Below are positions 17,497 to 25,200 of a stretch of 28,031 bases of DNA, in pieces. Numbering within the stretch: position 1 is the stretch's first letter; each line of letters starts with the position of its first letter. The stretch spans positions 1-28,031 of the forward strand of contig NZ_JAHAIF010000035.1 in NCBI RefSeq assembly GCF_018372875.1, given 5' to 3'. Source of the DNA: Clostridium sp. Its GTDB lineage: Bacteria > Bacillota > Clostridia > Clostridiales > Clostridiaceae. A program made the position numbers and the translations under genes. The notes under the pieces are model-generated. The model saw only the letters and a list, made by a program, of their open reading frames with translations, was not told the origin of the DNA and made no database searches.

Positions 17497-18306
17497 TTAT
17501 TTCGCTTTAAGTATTGCATCAGTCATAACGCAAGCTCTTTTATTTTCTAAAACATCATGAACTCTTACAAATTCACACCCTTTCATTATTCCAATTACAG
17601 TAGTTGCAACTGTTCCCTCAACTCTTTCTGTAACAGGTAAATTTAAAGTTAACCCTATCATAGACTTTCTTGATGTTCCAAGTAGTACTGGCAACCCTAA
17701 ATTCTTTATCTTTTCTAAGTTATTCATAACAATTAGATTTTCTTCATAAGTCTTAGCAAAGCCTATTCCTGGATCTAATATTATGTTCTCTCTCTTTACA
17801 CCTGCTTCAAGTGCAATATCTATACTTTCAGCTAAATCCATAATTATATCATTCATTAAATTAGTATAAGGTTTATCTTCCCTATTATGCATTAAGATAC
17901 ATGGAACATTGTACTTTGCAGCAACCTTTGCCATGTCCTTATCTTTCTTAAAGCCCCATACATCATTTATAATATCTGCCCCTGCCTTTATTGCTTCTTC
18001 AGCAGTTCTAGCCTTATATGTATCTATAGATATGGTAATATCAAACTTTTCCTTAATAGCCTTAATTATTGGCACAACTCTATTTATTTCTTCTTCAACC
18101 CCTACTGGTTCAAAGTTAGGTCTTGTAGATTCTCCACCTATATCTATTATGTCAGCTCCATCTCTAATAAGTTCTTCTGCATGCTTTAATGCAAGTTCAA
18201 CCTCATTAAATTTTCCTCCATCTGAAAATGAATCAGGTGTAACATTTAAAATTCCCATTACATAAGTTCTTTCACCTAAGTTAAATTCCTTATTTCCTAT
18301 TTTCAT
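17497..18306 (-). CDS. folP: Dihydropteroate synthase
   Basis: This 269-residue TIM-barrel enzyme joins hydroxymethyl-dihydropterin pyrophosphate with para-aminobenzoate to form dihydropteroate; it is the sulfonamide target. All family motifs are present: GILNVTPDSFSDGG (18-31), DIGGESTRP (55-63), DPGIGFAKT (178-186), GTSRKS (210-215) and RVHDV (248-252). No resistance-type insertion is obvious next to the SFSDGG or ESTRP loops. The gene follows the HD hydrolase gene after about 18 bases and ends 10 bases before the FolB-FolK start, so both its substrates are made by enzymes of the same operon. Confidence 0.96.
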   Translation of the reverse strand: MKIGNKEFNLGERTYVMGILNVTPDSFSDGGKFNEVELALKHAEELIRDGADIIDIGGESTRPNFEPVGVEEEINRVVPIIKAIKEKFDITISIDTYKARTAEEAIKAGADIINDVWGFKKDKDMAKVAAKYNVPCILMHNREDKPYTNLMNDIIMDLAESIDIALEAGVKRENIILDPGIGFAKTYEENLIVMNNLEKIKNLGLPVLLGTSRKSMIGLTLNLPVTERVEGTVATTVIGIMKGCEFVRVHDVLENKRACVMTDAILKAK

Positions 18307-18324
18307 TTTTCCTCATACCTTTCC

Positions 18325-18798
18325 CTAATACTTAATTTTAAAGTTCTTTTTCTCTTTACTCCAATAACAATCTTTTTCAGATTTACATGAAAAACAATTT
18401 CTAGATAGCTTGTCGCTTTCATAGATAATTCTAGATAATTCATCAAAACTATCTTTTCTATGATTCTCTATTCCTTTTAGAATTTCATCCTTCTCCTCTT
18501 TTGTAAAGCTAGTTTCCTTTAAAATATCTTTAGCTATTATAACACTACCTTCATGATGTGGAATTTCTTCTTTATACTCTAAAACCCTTCCAATATCATG
18601 TAATAATCCAATTGCATAAATAACCTCTTTAGAATACTTAAGACCCTCTTCTAACACTCTTATGTACGCGATTCTTGAAACATCCAAAAAGTGCTCTATG
18701 GTATGATTACAAAATACTCTTTCCTTTTCTAGTTCACTAAGTTCCTCTAAATAAATCTTGTAATCTTTATTATTTAATATCTCATTAACTTTATCCAA
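18325..18798 (-). CDS. HD-domain hydrolase in folate operon
   Basis: This 157-residue HD-superfamily metal-dependent phosphohydrolase has candidate metal ligands His36, His67-Asp68 (LLHDIGR), His81/His82, His113 (ENHRKD) and Asp129 (ESDKLSR). The C-terminus has a small cysteine cluster (Cys135, Cys138, Cys144) followed by a basic tail, which could bind a metal. It lies between folE and folP with gaps of 14 and 18 bases. No gene for the step that removes pyrophosphate from dihydroneopterin triphosphate is otherwise present in this operon, so this protein is a candidate for it. That is an inference from position and chemistry. A general nucleotidase role is also possible. Confidence 0.85.
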   Translation of the reverse strand: MDKVNEILNNKDYKIYLEELSELEKERVFCNHTIEHFLDVSRIAYIRVLEEGLKYSKEVIYAIGLLHDIGRVLEYKEEIPHHEGSVIIAKDILKETSFTKEEKDEILKGIENHRKDSFDELSRIIYESDKLSRNCFSCKSEKDCYWSKEKKNFKIKY

Positions 18799-18812
18799 AG
18801 CCTTTAAATCTC

Positions 18813-19370
18813 CTATCTTTGAATTAAATCTAAAACTTCTCTTCTAAGATTATAGTTTTCCTCAAAGCATCCTCTATAAGTTGTTGTAAGAGTTCTGGTT
18901 CCTGGCTTTTTAACCCCTCTCATAGTCATACACATATGCTCTGCTTCAATAACCACCATAACCCCCTCTGCATTTAAATAATTCATTAAAGCATCCGCTA
19001 CTTCTGAAGTTAATTTTTCTTGAAGCTGAGGTTTTTTAGCATAGGTTTCTACTGTTCTTGCAAGCTTTGAAAGCCCTGCTACTCTACCCTTTGGTATATA
19101 TGCAATATGTGCCTTCCCATAGAAAGGAACTAAATGATGCTCACACATTGAATAAAATGTTATATCTTTCTCTAAAACCAAGTCATCTCTATCCACTTCA
19201 AAAGTCTTCTTTAAGTGTTCCTCTGCTGTGGCATTTATTCCTGAAAATATCTCTTCATACATCCTAGCTATTCTATCTGGAGTTTCTATAAGACCTTCTC
19301 TATTAGGATCTTCCCCAATAGCTTCCAATATAAGTTTTACACCTTCTTTTATTTTTTCCTTATCTACCAT
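18813..19370 (-). CDS. folE: GTP cyclohydrolase I
   Basis: This 185-residue type IA GTP cyclohydrolase opens GTP to make 7,8-dihydroneopterin triphosphate, the first pterin of folate synthesis. Zinc ligands Cys76 and His79 (in MCEHHLVPF) and Cys147 ([10 protein letters not shown]) are all present, and the segment [12 protein letters not shown] is typical. The length is normal for a short bacterial FolE. The ATG overlaps the end of pabC by 11 bases, which suggests translational coupling of the para-aminobenzoate and pterin branches. Confidence 0.96.
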   Translation of the reverse strand: MVDKEKIKEGVKLILEAIGEDPNREGLIETPDRIARMYEEIFSGINATAEEHLKKTFEVDRDDLVLEKDITFYSMCEHHLVPFYGKAHIAYIPKGRVAGLSKLARTVETYAKKPQLQEKLTSEVADALMNYLNAEGVMVVIEAEHMCMTMRGVKKPGTRTLTTTYRGCFEENYNLRREVLDLIQR

Positions 19371-20106
19371 TATGTATTAACCCTCCTAGTTTACTGCTTA
19401 TCATATTTGTTAAATCCCCTTGTTCAAAAACTCTATCATTAATTCCTGTTACCTTCATTACTCCCATTAAACTGTTGGTAATAAAAACTTCATCGCTATC
19501 ATAAAGTTCATCTAAAGTAATACTCTTTTCTATTACATTAAAATTGTTTATAATCCACTCTCTAATTATACCACCTAGAAGTCCATCTTCAATTTTAGGC
19601 GTTAAAAGAGCACCATTCTTTATTAGAAATATATTTGCACAGCTTGTTTCTGTAACAAAACCTTTTTCATTAAGAAATAAAGCATCATTATAGCCATTTT
19701 TTACGGCTTCCTTTTTCTCAATTATGTTCTCTATATATCCGTTCCACTTTATCTTGGTCATTTTTGATGTAGAATTTCTTCTAACCTCTGAAATACTTAA
19801 GGTCATTCCCCTATTATAATCATCATTTCCATAAGGATTCTCCCTTTCAGTAATAACAATATTTTTAGGGGTAACCAAAATCTTTAACACCTTATTTTTA
19901 ATATTTATACTTTCTAAAAATTCAAGAAGTTCTTTCTTCTCTAAATTTTCTAACCCTAACCACTTCATACTTTCTTCAAGCCTATTTAGATGTTCTTTTA
20001 AAAACAAAGGCTTATCTAAACAAAGGATAGTCTCAAAAAGTCCTTGTCCAAAGAAAGTACCTTCATCTAATAGAATTTTATCACTATTATAAACTATTTC
20101 TCTCAT
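19360..20106 (-). CDS. pabC: Aminodeoxychorismate lyase (PLP class IV)
   Basis: This 248-residue class IV aminotransferase-fold protein (relatives: PabC, branched-chain and D-amino-acid transaminases) is predicted to split 4-amino-4-deoxychorismate into para-aminobenzoate and pyruvate. Lys120 (KIKWNGY) fits the PLP-binding lysine. ETSCANIFL (about 153-161) and the DGLLGGIIR segment are typical of the fold's cofactor-phosphate region. Substrate assignment rests mainly on the tight coupling to pabB: its ATG overlaps the pabB TAA by one base. Without the context it could be called a generic class IV aminotransferase. Confidence 0.92.
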   Translation of the reverse strand: MREIVYNSDKILLDEGTFFGQGLFETILCLDKPLFLKEHLNRLEESMKWLGLENLEKKELLEFLESINIKNKVLKILVTPKNIVITERENPYGNDDYNRGMTLSISEVRRNSTSKMTKIKWNGYIENIIEKKEAVKNGYNDALFLNEKGFVTETSCANIFLIKNGALLTPKIEDGLLGGIIREWIINNFNVIEKSITLDELYDSDEVFITNSLMGVMKVTGINDRVFEQGDLTNMISSKLGGLIHNGR

Positions 20107-21452
20107 TATAACACCTTCATTAAGGCTTTTGCTTTGTCAATTGTTTCAAACCATTCCTCCTCAGGATTTGAGTCCCAAGTGATTCCCCCTCCAACACCAA
20201 AGTAAGCCCTATTATCCTTTTTAATTATTGTTCTTATTACTATATTAAAATCACAGTTTCCCCTGATATCAAAGTACCCAATAGAACCTGTATAAAGATT
20301 TCTCTTAAGACCTTCAAGCTCCTCTATAATTTCCATTGCTCTTATTTTTGGTGCTCCAGTAATTGATCCACCTGGAAAACACTCCTTTATACACTTAATA
20401 GAAGACGCCCCATCTTTTAATCTTCCTTCTACTGTTGAAACTAAATGAAATACAGTTGCATATTCCTCAATTTTAAATAGCTCTGTTACTTTAACCGAAT
20501 GAGGAGTACACACCTTACTTAAATCGTTTCTTTCTAAATCTACTATCATTAAAAGCTCTGATTTATCCTTCTCTGAATTTATAAGAGCCTCTTTATTCTC
20601 TTCATCTTCTTTAGAGTTTTCACCTCTTGGCCTTGTTCCTTTTATTGGTCTTGTATGAACCTTTCCATCAACTACAGATAAAAACCTTTCTAGTGATGAA
20701 CTTATCACTTGGAAGTCTTCAAAATTCATATAAGCTGAAAAAGGAGCCTTATTAATACTTCTTAATTTTTCATATATTTCAAAAGAAGGAGAAGTATTTT
20801 CACACCATATTCTTCTTGTCATATTAGCTATATAAACATCACCACTTCTGATGTAATCTTTAAGCTTTATTATAGCCTCTTCATATTCTTCTTTTTCAAA
20901 ATTTGAGTAAAAGGTATTGTTACCCTCCTCAACTCTAACCTCTTCAAACTCCTTATATTCCTGTAGCTTTTCTAATACTAAACTAGTGCTATTTTCTATG
21001 TATCCAAGCTCTGTAACATATGTTTTCTTATTATGTAAATCAAATATAATTAAGTTTTCATATATGTTGAAAATGCTATCAGGTATTAAAAAATCCTCCT
21101 TATATGTATTAGGTAAATCCTCTAAAATTCTACCTATATCATAAGAAAAATACCCTATTGCCCCACCTATAAAAGGAAGATGACTTTCTCCCTTAAAGCT
21201 GAACCTTTCCATTATCTCTTCTAAGGATGAAAAGGGATCATTTGACTCTATCTTTTCATTATTTATGTAAACTGAATTTCCTTGTGATCTAAAATTCAAA
21301 ATTGGGTTTATCCCTATAAATGAATATTTAGATAATTCCTTATCCTCCTTAGAGCTATCTAAAAATATACTTTCATTAAAATCTTTAAAAAGTCTATATG
21401 TATGAAATGGATCATAATATTTTTCTAATTCTTCTATCTTAAAGTTTATCAT
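20106..21452 (-). CDS. pabB: Aminodeoxychorismate synthase component I
   Basis: This 448-residue chorismate-binding enzyme makes aminodeoxychorismate with ammonia from PabA. The motif HTRPIKGTRPRGE places Lys271 in PIKGT, the form specific to PabB (the anthranilate synthase TrpE has PIAGT). Further chorismate-site marks are DLERNDLSKVC, ATVFHLVSTVEG, CFPGGSITGAPKIRAM and the C-terminal GGGITWDSNPEEEW. The length matches free-standing PabB without a fused amidotransferase or lyase domain. Its start overlaps the end of pabA by 14 bases and its stop overlaps pabC by one base. Confidence 0.96.
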   Translation of the reverse strand: MINFKIEELEKYYDPFHTYRLFKDFNESIFLDSSKEDKELSKYSFIGINPILNFRSQGNSVYINNEKIESNDPFSSLEEIMERFSFKGESHLPFIGGAIGYFSYDIGRILEDLPNTYKEDFLIPDSIFNIYENLIIFDLHNKKTYVTELGYIENSTSLVLEKLQEYKEFEEVRVEEGNNTFYSNFEKEEYEEAIIKLKDYIRSGDVYIANMTRRIWCENTSPSFEIYEKLRSINKAPFSAYMNFEDFQVISSSLERFLSVVDGKVHTRPIKGTRPRGENSKEDEENKEALINSEKDKSELLMIVDLERNDLSKVCTPHSVKVTELFKIEEYATVFHLVSTVEGRLKDGASSIKCIKECFPGGSITGAPKIRAMEIIEELEGLKRNLYTGSIGYFDIRGNCDFNIVIRTIIKKDNRAYFGVGGGITWDSNPEEEWFETIDKAKALMKVL

Positions 21453-22029
21453 TCTTAAACCTCTTACACTCCTTTATAAAGTTATGTAACATCTTGTGAC
21501 CATCCTCTGTTAGCTCTGCCTCAGGATGAAATTGCACTCCAAAAATAGGATAGCTTTTATGCTCTATTCCCATTATAACCCCATCTTCTGTTTCTGCTGT
21601 AACCTTAAGTTCATAAGGAAAATTCTCCTTTGATATCACTAAGGAATGGTATCTTGTAACCCTTAGAGGATTTTTAACACCTTCAAATATTCCTTCATTA
21701 TTATGAGTTATATAGCTAAGCTTTCCATGGACAGGCTCCTTGCCTTTAAGTATTTCCCCACCAAAATAGTGTCCAATACATTGATGTCCTAAACATACAC
21801 CTAATATTGGAAGCTTTCCTTTAAATTTATCTATTATATCTAAAGATAATCCTGCTTCTTTAGGATTTTTTGGCCCTGGGGATATAACTATTCCACTATA
21901 TTTATTTAAATCTATATTATTTATATTTATCTTATCATTTCTAACCACTTCTAACTCTTCTTCTAGCTCTTCAAAATATCTTACTAAGTTATACACAAAA
22001 GAGTCATAGTTATCTATCATTAGTAACAT
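21439..22029 (-). CDS. pabA: Aminodeoxychorismate synthase component II (glutamine amidotransferase)
   Basis: This 196-residue class I glutamine amidotransferase supplies ammonia to PabB. The catalytic triad is visible as Cys79 (LGVCLGHQ), His168 and Glu170 (GVQFHPEAE). The N-terminal MIDNYDSFVYNL and ISPGPKNP (oxyanion region) are standard. PabA and TrpG are almost indistinguishable by sequence, and the protein may serve both enzymes, but only pab/fol genes are adjacent. This is the first gene of the seven-gene operon. The start is ATG 22029 with GGGGGG 5 bases upstream. Confidence 0.94.
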   Translation of the reverse strand: MLLMIDNYDSFVYNLVRYFEELEEELEVVRNDKININNIDLNKYSGIVISPGPKNPKEAGLSLDIIDKFKGKLPILGVCLGHQCIGHYFGGEILKGKEPVHGKLSYITHNNEGIFEGVKNPLRVTRYHSLVISKENFPYELKVTAETEDGVIMGIEHKSYPIFGVQFHPEAELTEDGHKMLHNFIKECKRFKNDKL

Positions 22030-22063
22030 ATTTTCCCCCCTAAACTGTGACTAAAATCATTTC

Positions 22064-22075
22064 TCATTATAACAT
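22064..22075 (-). promoter_or_regulatory. Extended -10 promoter of the pab-fol operon
   Basis: On the minus strand TGTTATAAT is present (TATAAT is the reverse complement of 22066-22071), a perfect extended -10 about 37 bp before the pabA start. No clear -35 is seen at 16-18 bp, where the sequence overlaps the upstream hairpin. No riboswitch-like leader fits in the roughly 30-base 5' UTR. Confidence 0.6.
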
Positions 22076-22080
22076 AAATG

Positions 22081-22128
22081 AAAACAAAAAGTAGGAGCGG
22101 TAAATTCACTACTCCTACTTTTTGTTTT
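22081..22128. terminator. Perfect 17-bp hairpin, second terminator before the folate operon
   Basis: AAAACAAAAAGTAGGAG (22081-22097) is exactly complementary to CTCCTACTTTTTGTTTT (22112-22128) around a 14-base loop. The T-rich 3' arm on either strand makes it a plausible bidirectional terminator. Because the pabA promoter lies beyond it, it most likely acts as a backup to stop fucosidase transcripts entering the folate operon. Confidence 0.7.
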
Positions 22129-22177
22129 TGAAACAAAGTATCAATCCATTATGACCTCATTAGTAACTTTCTTAAAA

Positions 22178-22226
22178 TAAGAGACTGTATCGAATTTATA
22201 ATACTATATTTCGATACAATCTCTAT
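22178..22226 (-). terminator. Terminator of the GH95 fucosidase gene
   Basis: On the minus strand AGAGATTGTATCGAA pairs with TTCGATACAGTCTCT (plus positions 22210-22224 and 22180-22194), 15 bp with a single U-G pair, followed by TATTTT. It lies about 14 bases after the fucosidase stop codon. The wobble pair is favourable only on the minus strand, which fits that direction of action. Confidence 0.8.
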
Positions 22227-22237
22227 TCAAACTTTTA

Positions 22238-25200
22238 TTATTTTAATGTATTATCATCTTTTTTCTTTCTTGTAAACATAACTAATACACCTGCAACAAC
22301 TAAAATAGCTCCTACTATTAATGTATAAACATTATTTGTTTCACCTGTTTTTGGAAGTTTCGAATTTGATGTGGTTTTTCCATCATCATTATTGTTGCTT
22401 CCATTATTAGTTCCACTATTTATAGTATCATTTGATGCTATTTCTAATTCTGAAATTGCACTTTTTAAATTTTCTTCAGCTTTTGCAACTTCTTTTTCTG
22501 TTGCATATTCATTAGCTAAAACTATATTTGCATTTTCTAATGCTACTTCTAAATTAGCCCAACTTTCTGCTGTATAATCACCTTTAATTAAAAGTTTTGC
22601 ACTCTCAACTACAGCTTGTAAGCTTGATTTATCAACAGCTTCAGTCGGTGGAACCTCCTCATCTTCAAGTACAAATCTTACGCTTGCAGGTATTAATGAA
22701 GTATTTCCAGCCTTATCTATAGCTACTATTTTAACTGTATATTTAACTCCTTTATCTAATCCTTCAAGTGTATAGTTTAATCCTTCTACTTGATCCTTAA
22801 GAATTCCATTTACATAAACCTTATATCCAATTACTCCAATATTATCAGTTGCTTCACTCCATGAAATTTCAGCACTTGTCTTTGAAGTATCTTCTACAAA
22901 TATTTTCTCTATATCACTTGGCCTTTCTATATCTACAGCCAACTCTGTTTTTACATTTATAGCTTCAAATGCTGTTGATTTTCCTGCTTCATTTACAGCC
23001 TTAACAGTAAAATTGTATTCAGTATCTGCAGTTAAATTATTAACTCTATAATAATTATTCACTGTTTCACCAATCTTAGTTTTACCTTCATAAACTTCAT
23101 AAGTTGATGCTCCATATATTGAAGGCCATGTAAGAACTAATGTCTTGCTTTCAACTCCAATTGCTTCAACCTTAGCACTATCCGGAATTGCTGGTCCTGG
23201 TGATTCTTGAGGAACTAATCCATTTGCTTTTTCTCTAAGAGCTACTATAGCACTTGTTACATTTTCAGCTATTACATCATCATTATTATTAACATCTACG
23301 GCATTATCATATGCAGCTTTAAATTCACTCCATGTTTCTGATGTATAGTTAGCCTCAACTTTATTGCTGTGTGCTTCTATTTCTGTTTGTAATTCTGACT
23401 TATCAACTATATCACCAGTAACATCTTTAAATACTTTAAAGTAATCTAAGTTAACTTGATCTTTTCCATCCCTATTTATAGCTGTCATAACAATAGTGTG
23501 CTCACCATTTTCTAATTCATTAAATGCTGCAATTAATTGTTGATCATCACCTGTGCTACTTCCTTCTAATGAAAAATTCCCTTTACTTTCACTATCAATT
23601 GATATATCAAAACTTGCATAGTTAGCATGTTTTTGAGAATAAATTTCTATTCCTGTTCCAGTAAATGTATAAGTTACTGTTGCACCTGTAGTAGATTCTG
23701 TTTTAGTGCCGCCATGGTGTCTATCTGATTCACCAGTCCAAACTGACCAATCTCCCCCCCATGTTATATCAGTATTTTTAGTATTATTCATATATCCATC
23801 TTCAACTATAATTTCTTCAGATACCACTGTTGGAAGTGATACCTTTATAGGAATTGAACTACTTACAGAAGTATCTTCTTTTGAAGTAGCTGTTACTATA
23901 ACAGTTCCATTAACACTTTTAGTTGTTAACACTCCATTTTCATCAATAGTTGCAATGGTAGAATCATTTACTGACCATATTACTTCCTTATTCCTTACTT
24001 CACTTGGAAGAACTGTAGCAACCATTTTAACCGAACTATTTTCTTTACTTATAGTTGTTATTCCAGACTTAGTTCCAACTGAAACTGACGTTGGTTTTTG
24101 AATAGTTGAATCTAACACTTTAAATGCATCAAGCTCTACCTTTGTCTTACTTGCTAATTCCGATTTAGTATTAGTTGCTCTAACTGTAATTGTATGTTTA
24201 CCATATTTTAAATCATCTTTAGAGAATATAGTTGCTTTTCTCTTTGTTGATGGACTATAAGTATCAACTTCATCTATAACTTTTCCATCAATACTTATTT
24301 CAAACTTACCCCTATCAAAATTTCTACAACTTATAACTTCTATTCCAGTACCTACAAATGTTAAAGTAGCCGTTTCAGTTCCAACTGGATCTTCAATGTA
24401 CTTAATTGTTCCATCATGATTTACAGTTTCGTCCCAATCACCCCAGTTACCATAGTAAAGAATACGCGAATCTCTATCATCAATATATCCAGCCATATTT
24501 CTTAAATCATTTACCTTTATAGCTTCAGATATCTTTGTTTCTTTTCCACTGATATTTGCAGAAACCATATATCTAAATGAGCCTAATATATCTTTTGCAT
24601 TAATATCCTTAAAGCTTACTTCATTAATGTTCTTTGCTACAGTTGTAACATCACCATTATCAATTTGACGATATACATTATAAGTAATATCATCACCTTC
24701 TACAGCATTCCATTCTAAGTTTACAGAATCACTTTCTATTCTTTCTGCAACTAACCCAGTAGGTGCATCTGCAAGTTCTTCACTACCTGGAATTTCACTT
24801 ATAGTATAAGTTTCATTTATTTCTGTATTAAACGAAATCTTATCTTCTTCAATTACTGTAAACTCTATATCTTCTCCCTTAGAGTTAGTTAGTTTAGAAA
24901 GATGTAATTTATCATATTTAACTACTGCTTCTCCACCATTTTTAGATGTAACAGTTAATTCATATGCTTTTCCATTTTTCCACTTAGCTCCAACTTCAAA
25001 ATTTCCTCTTGCAAGCAAACCATCATATGAGCCATTTACCCATACATCTGGAAGTGCAGGTAAGAAGTTGATATATCCCATGTTACTTTGCATTAACATT
25101 TCAGATATTCCAGCTGTTGCTCCAAAGTTACCATCAATTTGGAAAGGTGGATGTGCATCCCAAAGGTTAGAGTAAGTTCCTCCACCACTCGCTTGTCCTG

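Noticed and set aside
17487..17519. Upstream start for the FolB-FolK fusion
   Set aside because: It lies within folP and adds 11 atypical residues. ATG 17486 has a reasonable ribosome binding site and gives the normal FolB N-terminus.
20106..21452. Anthranilate synthase component I (TrpE)
   Set aside because: The PIKGT motif with Lys271 and the pab/fol context indicate PabB. TrpE carries PIAGT.
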